Shown here: positions 36,931 to 46,566 of the stretch, piece after piece
Numbering within the stretch: position 1 is the first letter of the stretch
How the letters are laid out: every line of letters begins with the position of its first letter
DNA from: JACKII01 sp965202745
Lineage (GTDB): Bacteria; Pseudomonadota; Alphaproteobacteria; Bin95
NCBI GenBank assembly: GCA_965202745.1
Contig: CBDBCB010000016.1
Location: forward strand, 1-64,000
Direction: 5' to 3'
Length of the DNA: 64,000 bases
Program-made: the position numbers and the translations under genes
Notes under the pieces: model-generated
Database searches by the model: none
What the model was told of the DNA's origin: nothing
Seen by the model: the letters and a program-made list of their open reading frames with translations, nothing else

Positions 36931-36959
36931 GGATTAACCATTCTTTCTGTCGTCCCACA
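36931..36959 (-). repeat. prophage right terminal inverted repeat
   Basis: On the minus strand begins TGTGGGACGACAGAAAGAAT. Matches the left end at 21 of 29 positions (shared CAGAAA, AATGG). Confidence 0.85.
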
Positions 36960-36964
36960 CATGG
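36960..36964. repeat. 5-bp target-site duplication CATGG, right copy
   Basis: CATGG directly follows the right end ACA and matches 3242-3246. Confidence 0.92.
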
Positions 36965-37286
36965 GAATCGCCGTCCGCACCGGCTCCTGATCAGGATGCC
37001 CGGTCAGCGACATGAACCCGCTCTCCGCCTGCGCCACCGGATCATAGCCAAGCCGCTTCTGAAATGGCCCTGTCCGGCCATAGGCTGAGGTTGAGCAATA
37101 AATCAGGTCTGGCCGATTAACACTCTCATAATCGAGGGGAAACTTGGTCATGACTCCCGTCGAGAAATTCTCGATCACCACATCTGCACCCAGGTCGGCC
37201 AGGTGCATGGAGGCCAGCGGCCCAGCGATCACCCGGCTGAAATCGGCAACATGTATGCCTTTCAGCGGTCCCTCCGATGCACTCAC
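36960..37286 (-). pseudogene. CaiB/BaiF CoA-transferase, 5' half, with internal deletion
   Basis: N-terminal part MSASEGPLKGIHVADFSRVI, AGPLASMHLADLGADV then VIENFSTGVMTKFPLDYESV, ending EPVRTAIPM at the prophage. Compared with the intact neighbour at 37283, about 60 residues between LADLGAxV and VENFRPxVM are absent, in frame, including the EHPKTGDDTRHY-type CoA-binding stretch and the NRNKKSLALD block. Start overlaps the stop of the upstream CaiB (ATGA). Beyond 36960 the frame runs a few codons into the prophage to a stop at 36915. So this gene carried two lesions. Confidence 0.88.
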
Positions 37287-38503
37287 CCGCCATCTCCCGT
37301 GATGATGCCGGCGGCACGCAGTGTGGCTATCTCGTCCGCCGAGAAGCCAGCCTCCGCCAGCACCTCGCCCGAATGCTGGCCCAGCAAAGGCGCCGCCACC
37401 GGCTGGCTCACCGGCGTCTCGCTATAGCGGATGGGGGAGGCCACGGTCTCAATCCGCCCCGCCCGCGGGTGATCCACCTCCGTCACCATGCCCCGCGCCC
37501 GTACTTCCGGCGCGCCAAGCGCTTCCGTCAGGTCCCGCACGGAACCTGCTGGCACACCTGCCGCCCGGAATTTCGCAATCCAGTTCTCTCGCGTGTCTTC
37601 CAGCATCAATGCTTCGAACATCGGGCGGAACGTGTCGCAGTTGGCAATACGCGCCGCATCGGTGTTGTAGCGCTCGTCAGTCAGCCATTCAGGCTTGTCC
37701 ACCACATCGATACAAAAGCGCTCCCACTGCCGGGCATTGCCCATCACGATGCTGATTTGACCGTCCGCCGTGTTCGCCAGACCAAAGGGCTCCAGGAAGG
37801 GATGGGTATTGCCATAGCGCAGCGGGCTTTCGCCGGTCATCAAGGCCACCTGGGCATAGTTCGCCGTCACCGCCACGGCGCTGTCTACCAGGGCCAAGTC
37901 GATGTGCTGGCCGGCACCATCCCGCTCCTTGGCGATCAGCGCGCCTAGTATCGCCTGGGTGCCGAACATGCCCGCAAAGATGTCAGCATAGCTGATGCCG
38001 GTCCGCAGGGGATCGCCATCGGCCTCCCCTGTCATCCACATCATACCGCTTTCCGCCTGGGCAATCGGGTCATAGCCCACCACCAGCTTCAGGGGCGAGG
38101 CATGGCCGTAGCCGCTGATCGAGCAATACACCAAGCCGGGATTGATCGCCTTCAGGCTCGCATAATCCAGCCCCTGGCGTTCCATCACGTCGGGCCGGAA
38201 ATTCTCGACCAGCACGTCGGCCGCCGCCGCCAGCCGTTTTACCACGGCCTGGCCTTCCGGCTTGCTGATGTCGAGCGCAAGCGACTTCTTATTGCGGTTG
38301 GCGAACAGGAAATACCCGGCCTCTCCGCCATGGTCAGCGCTAACGGCATAGTGGCGGGTATCGTCTCCCGTCTTGGGATGCTCGATCTTGATCACCGTCG
38401 CGCCCAGGTCAGCCAGGTTCAACGTGGCCCAAGGGCCCGCCAGCACGCGGGTAAAGTCCAACACAAGCTTGCCCGCCAACGGGGGGGCTGCGGTTCCTGT
38501 CAT
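37283..38503 (-). CDS. CaiB/BaiF CoA-transferase (intact)
   Basis: 406 aa. Family blocks all present: LVLDFTRVLAGPWATLNLAD, VIKIEHPKTGDDTRHY, NRNKKSLALDISKPEG, VLVENFRPDVMERQGLDYAS, ISGYGHASPLKLVVGYDPIA and the PLLGQHSGEVLAEAGF end. First gene of a three-CaiB operon with 4-bp overlaps; diverges from the sensor kinase. Moves CoA between organic acids; substrate unknown. Confidence 0.9.
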   Translation of the reverse strand: MTGTAAPPLAGKLVLDFTRVLAGPWATLNLADLGATVIKIEHPKTGDDTRHYAVSADHGGEAGYFLFANRNKKSLALDISKPEGQAVVKRLAAAADVLVENFRPDVMERQGLDYASLKAINPGLVYCSISGYGHASPLKLVVGYDPIAQAESGMMWMTGEADGDPLRTGISYADIFAGMFGTQAILGALIAKERDGAGQHIDLALVDSAVAVTANYAQVALMTGESPLRYGNTHPFLEPFGLANTADGQISIVMGNARQWERFCIDVVDKPEWLTDERYNTDAARIANCDTFRPMFEALMLEDTRENWIAKFRAAGVPAGSVRDLTEALGAPEVRARGMVTEVDHPRAGRIETVASPIRYSETPVSQPVAAPLLGQHSGEVLAEAGFSADEIATLRAAGIITGDGG

Positions 38504-38640
38504 ATTCGGGAGTTTCTACTCGGCACGTATTTGACCGCTATCCTTTGATCCCAGCCGCGTCCTGTCAATCTTCAGCATTGGCGGGCAAGTCATTATCTGA
38601 TACACTAAAACAAAAGTTGGAACTCAGGTCGAAGAGTTCG

Positions 38641-40400
38641 ATGCTGATGCTTTGGAAGCCAAAAATACGGCTGCGTTTTCTGTTCATGTTAACATTCGTG
38701 CTGGCGGCGCTGCTGCCTGCTGCCTTTCTGGCAGTATGGGTGTTCAACCGCACGACAGAGCATGAGTTTGCCAACACCGCCGCCAAGCAGATCGCCCTCG
38801 CCCGGACCTTTGCCATGTCACTCGATCGGTATGCCGCCGACCGGCTGCTGATATTCGAACAATGCGCCGAGAGCTATTTGCAGGGTGCCATCACCAACTC
38901 GGAACAGGCCCTGGCCCGAAAATCGGATTTCGTGCTCTTCGCCGCACTGCACACAGACAGCGCAGGCTGGACCAGCGTCAGCAGCGGCAACGAAACCGCA
39001 CTGACGCAGCAGATGATATCCGCCATTGCCCGGGATGCGCGCAGCCAAACTGCCTTTTTGCCGGTGATGCTGGATGGACAGGGAAAGCCCATCCTTCTGA
39101 TGGCAAAGCGCTTCCCGAACGGGGACATTCTGGCCGGCGGGTTGAGCGCGCATGCGATCAGTTCGATGCAGAAAACCGTCAGTTTTGGGGTGCACGGTCA
39201 CGCCGTTATCGTCGATCAGTTTGGCCATGCGCTAGGCCATCCCAAAGCCGCGTGGGAGGCCATGCTGAAGTCTCTTGCCGGAATCGAACCGGTGCAGCAG
39301 GTCATTCAGGGGAAGACCGGCTCGGCGACATTCTACGCGCCTGCCCGCCATGAGGATGCCTTGGCCGGTTTCACCCAGACCAGACATGCCGGTTGGGGCG
39401 TCCTGATGGTCAGGCCATTGGCGGAGATTAACGACCTCGCATGGGCGAATACCCGAGCCGCCTTTTTCTTCATCGGCGCGGGCGTCCTGATCGCCTGTGC
39501 CGTTGCCTGTTTTATGGCACGGGTGATTGTCAGGCCGGTCGAGCGAGCAGCCGAAACCGCCCGCAGCCTCAGCCAGGGAAAATTGTCCGCCCGCGTTGAC
39601 CCTATCCCCGATATGCCGCTGGAGCTTGCGGAATTGGGCAATACTCTGAACCAGCTGGCCGAGCGCATCGACGGCTGGCGCACAGCAGCCGCAGAGACCC
39701 TGTCTACAGTCAAAGCCGCCGACCAGGCCAAACAGGATTTCCTGGCGACTTTGAGCCACGAAGTGCGCACGCCCCTGAACGCAATCATCGGCTTCGGCGA
39801 ACTGACCCAGATGCAGACAGGACAGCCGGAAGAGTTGGAGCGGCATCGCGAGTACGCGGCCAACATCGTGACGGCCGGCCGGCATTTGTTGCGGCTGATT
39901 GATGAAATTCTGGACCTGGCATCGATCGAAGCCGGACAGAAACCCCTGGAGGCCCAGGCGGTAAATCTGGCCCACCTCGTTAATGAAGCATCCACCTTGC
40001 TTCAGCCTGCAGCCACCAAACACCAGATGACACTCGCCGTCAATATACCGCCACAGATGCCGGCGGTCGTCGGCAAGAGCAGATCCCGCTCAACCTGCTA
40101 GGGAACGCCATCAAATTCACACCGAAAGGCGGCAGCGTCCGCGTGAGTGCCGGCAAATCCCTATGCGGCGGCGTCATCGTCTCCATTGCCGATGACGGTG
40201 TTGGCATGACGCCCGACGAAATCAAAACCGCCCTCACACCATTCGGCCGCGTACGCAACAAACTGGTCACGAGCGAGCCTGGAACCGGCCTCGGCCTGCC
40301 TTTGTCCCGCCGCCTGATCGAAACCATGAACGGCAAGTTTGATCTGCACAGCGAGCCCGGCAAAGGCACTGAGGTCTCGATCATACTGCCGTCTGCCTAG
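38641..40400 (+). pseudogene. membrane sensor histidine kinase, frameshifted
   Basis: Start at 38641 (MLMLWKPKIRLRF). Two membrane helices (FMLTFVLAALLPAAFLAVWV and AAFFFIGAGVLIACAVACFM) bound a Cache-like sensor, then HAMP (RVIVRPVERAAETARSLSQG), HisKA with SHEVRTPLNAIIGFGEL. Just after MPAVVG the frame is lost (stop at 40099-40101); the ATPase part LNLLGNAIKFTPKGG, IADDGVGM and GTGLGLPLSRRLIETMNGKF is in another frame to 40400. A few residues at the junction are missing. Ligand unknown. No response regulator nearby. Confidence 0.8.
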
Positions 40401-40565
40401 TGGCTCGTTGGAAACGGATGCTCCCCATCTGTTTCCTGAATCAAACCATCAACGTTTCGATCCGACCACTAGCGCCTTAGTCACCGCCCACGGCAGCAAA
40501 AACACTTGCCAGCCGGGCTGCCTGTCCTTACGCCTGCCGCCAATTGTGACATTTGGGAGACGACT

Positions 40566-41768
40566 ATGCCGGACTCGATCCAAGCCGCCGACTATGACGA
40601 CATGACCATGATGCCAGTCGGCGAAACCTACCCCGAAATCCGGGAAGCGGTGCGCAAACTTTGCGCGGACTTCCCAGGCGAGTATTGGCAAGAAAAGGAC
40701 CGCGAGCGCAGCTACCCCACCGAATTCGTTCAGGCGCTGACCGAAAGCGGCTTTCTCGCCGTGCTGATTCCGGAGGAATACGGCGGCGCCAGTCTGCCGA
40801 TCTCCGCAGGCTCTGCCATTCTGGAAGAAATCAACCGCTCGGGCTGTAACGCCGGTGCCTGCCACGCCCAGATGTACATCATGGGCACCGTGCTGCGGCA
40901 CGGCTCGGAAGAGCAGAAAAAACAGTACTTGCCCAAGATCGCCACCGGCGAACTCCGCCTCCAGGCCTTTGGCGTGACGGAGCCCTCCAGCGGCACTGAC
41001 ACGCTGTCGCTTCGCACCACAGCGGTCAAAGAAGGCGACGAGTATGTGGTCAATGGCCAGAAGGTCTGGACCAGCCGCGCCGAGCATTCCGATCTGATGC
41101 TGCTGCTTGCCCGAACGACGCCACGCGATCAGGTCGCAAAGCGCACTGACGGCCTGTCGGTTTTCCTGGTCGATATGCGCAAGGTGCTGGGCAATGGCCT
41201 GACCATCCGGCCAATCCGCGCCATGGTGAACCACAACACGACAGAGCTGTTCTTCGACAACATGCGCATCCCCGCCGACAGCCTGATCGGCCAGGAAGGG
41301 CGCGGCTTCCGCTACATCCTGGACGGCATGAACGCGGAACGCATCCTGGTTGCCTCCGACGCGCTGGGCGATGCCAAGTGGTTCATCGATACCGCCACCG
41401 AATATGCCAAGGACCGCGTCGTCTTTGGCCGCCCCATCGGCCAGAATCAGGGTGTGCAGTTCCCGATCTCAGAGGTTTGGGCGCACACCCAGGCTGCCGA
41501 ACTGATGGTCCGCAAGGCCGCTGCTCTGTTCGAGGCCGGCCTGCCCTGCGGCGCGGAAGCCAACACTGCCAAATACCTGGCGGCTGAAGCCTCCTGGAAA
41601 GGCGCAGACATCTGCATGCAGACCTTCGGCGGCTTCGGCTATGCGGAGGAATACAACGTGGAACGCAAGTTCCGCGAAGCCCGCCTCTACCGCACCGCCC
41701 CCATCAGCTCCAACCTGATCCTGGGCTTCATCGGCGAGCACGTATTGGGCATGCCACGGTCGTATTAG
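40566..41768 (+). CDS. acyl-CoA dehydrogenase family protein
   Basis: 400 aa, intact. ATG at 40566 after GGGAGACGACT. Motifs: FAVLIPEEYGGASLPISAG-type N-terminus, FGVTEPSSGTDTLSLRTTAV, FFDNMRIPADSLIGQEGRGF, FGRPIGQNQGVQFPISEVWA, QTFGGFGYAEEYNVERKFRE. FAD-dependent alpha,beta-dehydrogenation of an acyl-CoA. Likely works with the CoA-transferases nearby; substrate not readable. Confidence 0.9.
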   Translation: MPDSIQAADYDDMTMMPVGETYPEIREAVRKLCADFPGEYWQEKDRERSYPTEFVQALTESGFLAVLIPEEYGGASLPISAGSAILEEINRSGCNAGACHAQMYIMGTVLRHGSEEQKKQYLPKIATGELRLQAFGVTEPSSGTDTLSLRTTAVKEGDEYVVNGQKVWTSRAEHSDLMLLLARTTPRDQVAKRTDGLSVFLVDMRKVLGNGLTIRPIRAMVNHNTTELFFDNMRIPADSLIGQEGRGFRYILDGMNAERILVASDALGDAKWFIDTATEYAKDRVVFGRPIGQNQGVQFPISEVWAHTQAAELMVRKAAALFEAGLPCGAEANTAKYLAAEASWKGADICMQTFGGFGYAEEYNVERKFREARLYRTAPISSNLILGFIGEHVLGMPRSY

Positions 41769-41818
41769 TGGTTCGATCAGACCATTGGGGAGCCGGTTTC
41801 TGGCGGGCCGGATCGGCC

Positions 41819-43741
41819 TCAGAAAACGAAATCTGAGGCCTGCAAAGCGGCGGTACTGGTCTGGGCAAGCGTAATCGTGTTGCCCGCCAGATCGTCTATG
41901 ACTGCGTTCGGCCCTTGCTGGCTCAAATGATTGGCAACCAGGTCCGCAAAGTCCGCAATCGCGGAAACAGCGGCCAGGTCGATGCGCTCCAGATGATTGA
42001 GAGTCTCGAAACCAATCACCTTGTCCTGCCTATGACCGTCCTCAAAGACGAACCGGTCATTACCGCCCTGTCCGAACAGCGTGTCATTGCCGCCACGCCC
42101 TCTGATCACGTAATCGCCATTGCCGCTTCAGATGGTGTTGGCACCATTGTCCCCACGCAGGCTGTCATCGTGGTTTGAACCTTGAATGTCCTCGACAGAG
42201 GTATACGTGTCGCCTGCGGCATCGCCGCTGTTAGCGGCCGGAAATCGTAGGTCCGCGGTCACGCTGGCAGCCGCTGTCCAATAGGCCGCCCTGTCTGTTC
42301 CGGCGCCACCATCCAGCAGGTCCGTACCTTGATAGCCCAGCAGCAGGTCGTCGCCGTCCCCGCCAATCAGCGTATCATCACCAGCCCGGCCATGGATTTT
42401 GTCGTTGCCCGCTTCTCCCCGCAGCGTATTGCCCGCACCGTCGCCCCGCAGGCCGTCATTGTGCGGGGTGCCAAGCAAGTTTTCGGTGGAAAAAATTGGT
42501 CACCAGAAGCGTAAAAGGTATTCCCGCCCGTATAGGCAAGGTCGGCTACGATGCCGATAGATGGCGATGCATAGGAAACGGTATCCTGTCCATCGCCACC
42601 GTAGAACACATCGCTGCTCCAGCCACCAACCAAATGGTCATCTCCGCCGATTCCAAAAAGAATACTGCCATAGTCACGGTCGCCGATCAGCATGCTCGCT
42701 GCCCTCTAACTGATAGATGCCATTGTAGGTGTCGCCCAGCGCATCGCCTGTCTTCGTCCCGTTCCAATTCAGGTCCGCAGTCACCCCAGTTGCCGCATCC
42801 CGGTAGCTGGCAGTGTTTATTCCGTCCCAACCTTGAAAATCGTCCGCACCAGGCCCGCCAACCAGAATATCAGCCCCGAATTCGCCACTGAGCGTATCGT
42901 CGCCCGGACCGCCGAATAGCAGGTCGTCGCCATCGCCACCCAAGAGAGTGTCGTTCCCGGCTCCGCCCATCAAAATGCCATTCCCAAAATGACCAGCGAG
43001 AACATCGTCACCGCCGCCGGCGGAAATCACATCGTCACCGCGTACGCCATGGATCGTATTGGCTTCGTCTCCCCAGTCTTGGGTCAAGATTCCCAGGGTA
43101 TTGTCAAAAGACCATGATTCGAGTGTCCCTGGTGCCGGGGTTGCACCGCCATACAGAAATTGCAGCGCGTCGATATCAAATGGACCAATGATGCCCGTTG
43201 ATTGGCCTGAGTAATATATTACAGTCTTGGTTTTATTATCCAAATTTGCTGGGAGAATTGGATCGCTTTCGAAAGGGTGTTTCAATCCCAATGCGTGCCC
43301 TAATTCATGGAGCACCAGATGATTAGATAGAGTTTTATTGTTGTTTACGGAAATTTCCCCTCCGATATCAGAATATCGGGACGACATATCACTCGCCCAC
43401 ACGCTCGGGTAATATGCAAACCCGGAACTTGTTTGGTGTGCACTCTCCAAGTTGAAGTTATACTTGGCGATATTGATATCGCCTTCACCCGAATCAACTT
43501 CAATAAACAGCAAACCAGCATTCGCTGAAACTTGCGAGATCGCATTCTCCATTATGGTGCGATCATTCTGGGAGAACGGGCGTGATGAAATGAGGAAACT
43601 TACAGGAAATTCTTCTTCGTACTGATAGGCAGGCACCACATTCAAATAGGAATAGGTTACGATGCGTGGTATTCTATCAGCATTCCCTGACCGACTTTTG
43701 CCACTTATCAATGCTGTATAGTCTTTGACAACATCTGCCAT
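41819..43741 (-). pseudogene. RTX serralysin-like metalloprotease (M10), broken
   Basis: Start MADVVKDYTAL at 43741 after GGAGG. Zinc site HELGHALGLKHP. The Met-turn region reads VIYYSGQ where serralysins have VMSYS, so the Met is lost. Then RTX nonapeptides (GGAGNDTLLGGDGDDLLFGG) . A shift near 42695 and one back near 42480, and an in-frame TGA at 42128-42130, break it; the last frame ends ALQASDFVF, the type I secretion end pattern. Secreted calcium-binding protease, dead as read. Flanks show no type I exporter. Confidence 0.8.
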
Positions 43742-43993
43742 TGTTTCACCGCCTCCCAATTGCCCGAAGAGCCATATCGCCAACACGGTGCAGATGCAAT
43801 GCTCGCACCGAGTTATCCCCTGCCGTTGGGATTACCCACTTAAAGAAGCTATCACTGCACGCGTATTACTCACCGTACCTACCCGCTCAGCCATTCCGCT
43901 TGTCGGCCACGGATAAAACTTACCCGCCGCATGTTTAGGCACGCTAGCCAGCATGGCTTTTCGACCGTAGGCTTTCGGTCAAAGAAGATTTCT

Positions 43994-44017
43994 GACCCGC
44001 GGACCCGCGGACCCGCG
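43994..44017 (+). repeat. GACCCGCG x3 just upstream of the acyl-CoA synthetase
   Basis: Three perfect 8-bp units directly before the ATG at 44022, leaving no recognisable ribosome binding site there. The stretch 43787-43993 holds no gene; promoters for the divergent genes are likely in it. Confidence 0.7.
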
Positions 44018-44021
44018 CCCA

Positions 44022-46136
44022 ATGCCGTTATTGAATACCGCCAGCCTGCGCACCCTGTTCGACCCCAAGTCGGTGGCCATCATTGGCGCTTCGTCCGATC
44101 CGGTGAAGCTTGGCGGGCGTCCTATCGACAACATGAAGGTCGCCCAATACGAGGGGCGGCTGATCCCCATCAATGCCCGCTCCAAGGAAATTCAGGGCCT
44201 GGCTGCCATCCCGTCCCTGCGCGATGTGGACGAGCCGGTGGAGATGGCTGTCATCGTCGTGCCGCAACCCGCCGTCCGCGACTCGATTCAGGCCTGCATT
44301 GAGAAAGGCGTCGGCTCCGCCATCATCCTGTCCTCGGGCTTTGCCGAAATCTCGGAAGAAGGCGCGCGCGAGCAGGAATACATCCGCACCATGGCGGCGG
44401 AGGCGGGCCTGCGCATTCTTGGCCCCAATTGCATGGGCACCATGAACGCCAATACCGGTATGATCGCCACGTTCGCGGGCCTCGCCGGGCAGAAACCCGT
44501 GGCGGGCGGCATCTCGGTTGCGAGCCAGTCGGGCGCGTTCGGCGGCCACTGCTTCACCGTCATGCGCGAGCGCAGCTATGGCTTGAACCTCTGGGCCACC
44601 ATGGGCAACCAGAGCGACGTGGAATTCTCCGACTGCCTCGCCTATATGGCCCAAGACCTGCAAACCGACGTGGTCATGGGCTACATGGAAGGCATCCAGG
44701 ACGCGCCCAAGCTGATTGAGGCTCTCGGCATCGCCCGCGACCTGAAAAAGCCCGTCGTGCTGATGAAGGTCGGCACGTCCGATGTCGGCAGCGCCGCCGC
44801 AGCGAGCCACACCGCCTCCCTCACCGGTTCAGACGCGGTGTTTGACGCCGTGCTGAATGACTTCGACGTCCACCGGGCCAAGACCGTCGATGAAATGTTC
44901 GACGTCGCCTATGCCTGCACGGCCAAAAAGTTTCCGACCAAGAAAGACCTGGGCATCATCACCATTTCGGGCGGCGTCGGCGTCATCATGGCGGACGCCG
45001 CGACGGAGAAGGGCTTCGACCTGCCGCCGCTTCCGGAGAGCACCCAGAAGCGGATGAAGGAAAAGGTGCCCTTCGCCGGCACCCGCAATCCGCTGGATGT
45101 GACGGCGCAGCTCATCAACGACACCCGTGTCATGCAGCCCATGTTCGACGCCCTGCTGGGCGATGGCGGCTATACCAACGCCATCTGCTTTATGGCGGGC
45201 GTCGGCTTGAACGAGAACTTGATGCAGGCGCTGCATCCTTCGTTCAAGGCGGTCGCGAAGAAATACCCGGACCGCCTCATCACCTTCTCCGCCCTGACCC
45301 GCAACGAGACCCGCAAACCGGTAGAGGACCTGGGCTATCTGGTCTACGAAGATCCCGCCCGCGCTATCAACGCCATGGCGGCGCTGGTGAAATTCGGCGA
45401 AGCGTTCTACGGCGGCAAGACCAAGGCCCCGCCGCCTGCCCTGCCTGCCCCCGACGCGGCCATCAAGCCCGGCGCGGAGATCAACGAGTTCGACGCCAAG
45501 AAAATGCTCGCCGCTGCCGGGGTGCCCGTCGTGGACGAGCGTATCGTGCAATCTGCTGGCGATGCGGCCTCTGCCGCGGCAGAGATCGGCTTCCCGGTTG
45601 TGATGAAGATCGTCTCCCCCGACATACAGCACAAGTCGGAGATCGGCGACGTCATGCTGAACATCGCCGACGAGGCGGCGGCGCAGGCCGCCTTTGACAC
45701 GCTTATGGACCGCGGCCACACCGCCGCCCCCAACGCCCGGCTGGAAGGCGTATTGATTGCCCCCATGGTGCAGGGCGGCGTCGAGACCATTATCGGCGTA
45801 CAGCGGGACCCGGTGTTCGGGCCGGTCGTCATGTTCGGCCTCGGCGGAATTTTCGTTGAAGTACTGAAAGATGTGACCTTCCGCACAGCCCCCTTTGGCC
45901 TGGATGTGGCACATGACATGATCCGCAGCGTGCGTGGCTTCCCGATGCTGGAAGGGGTGCGCGGGGCACCGCCCTCAGACGTGGATGCATTGGTTGAAGC
46001 ATTGGTCGCCGTGTCAATCTATGCTGCTGCGAACGCGGATACGCTCGAAAGCATCGACTTGAACCCCGTCTTGGTAAAGGCAAAGGGCGAAGGTTGCGTT
46101 GCCGTCGATGCGCTGATCGTGGCGCGGCCTGACTGA
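44022..46136 (+). CDS. acyl-CoA synthetase, ADP-forming type (acetate-CoA ligase family)
   Basis: 704 aa, intact. CoA-binding domain: LRTLFDPKSVAIIGASSDPV, LGGRPIDNMKVAQYEGRL. Ligase part: LGPNCMGTMNANTGMIATFA, SVASQSGAFGGHCFTVMRER (His-type loop), KVGTSDVGSAAAASHTASLT. C-terminal ATP-grasp: AAEIGFPVVMKIVSPDIQHK, MVQGGVETIIGVQRDPVFGP. Makes acyl-CoA from acid, CoA and ATP, or the reverse. Substrate unknown. Confidence 0.88.
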   Translation: MPLLNTASLRTLFDPKSVAIIGASSDPVKLGGRPIDNMKVAQYEGRLIPINARSKEIQGLAAIPSLRDVDEPVEMAVIVVPQPAVRDSIQACIEKGVGSAIILSSGFAEISEEGAREQEYIRTMAAEAGLRILGPNCMGTMNANTGMIATFAGLAGQKPVAGGISVASQSGAFGGHCFTVMRERSYGLNLWATMGNQSDVEFSDCLAYMAQDLQTDVVMGYMEGIQDAPKLIEALGIARDLKKPVVLMKVGTSDVGSAAAASHTASLTGSDAVFDAVLNDFDVHRAKTVDEMFDVAYACTAKKFPTKKDLGIITISGGVGVIMADAATEKGFDLPPLPESTQKRMKEKVPFAGTRNPLDVTAQLINDTRVMQPMFDALLGDGGYTNAICFMAGVGLNENLMQALHPSFKAVAKKYPDRLITFSALTRNETRKPVEDLGYLVYEDPARAINAMAALVKFGEAFYGGKTKAPPPALPAPDAAIKPGAEINEFDAKKMLAAAGVPVVDERIVQSAGDAASAAAEIGFPVVMKIVSPDIQHKSEIGDVMLNIADEAAAQAAFDTLMDRGHTAAPNARLEGVLIAPMVQGGVETIIGVQRDPVFGPVVMFGLGGIFVEVLKDVTFRTAPFGLDVAHDMIRSVRGFPMLEGVRGAPPSDVDALVEALVAVSIYAAANADTLESIDLNPVLVKAKGEGCVAVDALIVARPD

Positions 46137-46162
46137 ATGCAAAACATGAAGGAGACACTATC

Positions 46163-46554
46163 ATGTCACTGAATGAACTGCTGAAAACCGCCGAAAAAAT
46201 TGCCAATGAGTTCGCGCACCTTAAAATCACCGCCGCCGTCGGTGACTTCAAGTACGAGAAAGCAGCCAATGGTGATGGTTACGAAGTCGCGCCTGGCAGC
46301 AACAATTCCGCCATTTTGACGGACATATCAATCTGGCACAGGGCGATATCGTCAACCTGATTGGCCGTGAGTTCACCGGCGATGCACTCGCAGAGGTCCG
46401 CAAATTTCACGAGACCCAGGTCATCAATGCCCAGGACATCGTCGAAGCCAATATCAACGCACTGGTGTCGTTGGTGAAATTGGTTGCCAGCATCTCAACC
46501 GACGATGATGGCGGCGGCGCAGCAGCAGGCGGCCAAGACGACTCCGTCCTCTAA
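46163..46554 (+). pseudogene. hypothetical protein, one frameshift (unknown cluster, gene 1)
   Basis: AAGGAGA precedes the ATG. Frame MSLNELLKTAEKIANEFAHL, DFKYEKAANGDGYEVAPGSN; a T lost from a T run near 46315 shifts to FDGHINLAQGDIVNLIGREF, EVRKFHETQVINAQDIVEAN, ending in a Gly/Asp tail (DDDGGGAAAGGQDDSVL). Repaired length about 130 aa. No family recognised. First of three genes in one direction. Confidence 0.6.
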
Positions 46555-46566
46555 CGGCACCCGGCA

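Larger units (their letters stand above)
3247..36959. mobile_element. Mu-like transposable prophage, 33,713 bp, degraded
   Basis: Ends are TGT...ACA with imperfect inverted termini (21 of 29 positions match) and 5-bp duplications. It carries homologues of Mu A and B, GemA, a Mor-like activator, DUF3486/gp27, gp28 terminase, gp29 portal (DUF935), gp30/F, protease/scaffold and major capsid, with a siphovirus-like tail (tape measure, DUF1833, NlpC-like peptidase, tip protein J) and no sheath gene. More than twenty frameshifts, stops and deletion junctions, including three in transposase A, mean it is very unlikely to be inducible as sequenced. Gene order is unusual: structural genes read leftward at the left end, packaging genes read rightward at the right end. 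Confidence 0.95.

Noticed and set aside
44028..45914. Long antisense ORFs opposite the acyl-CoA synthetase
   Set aside because: Typical GC-rich shadow ORFs; the sense strand has clear family motifs throughout.
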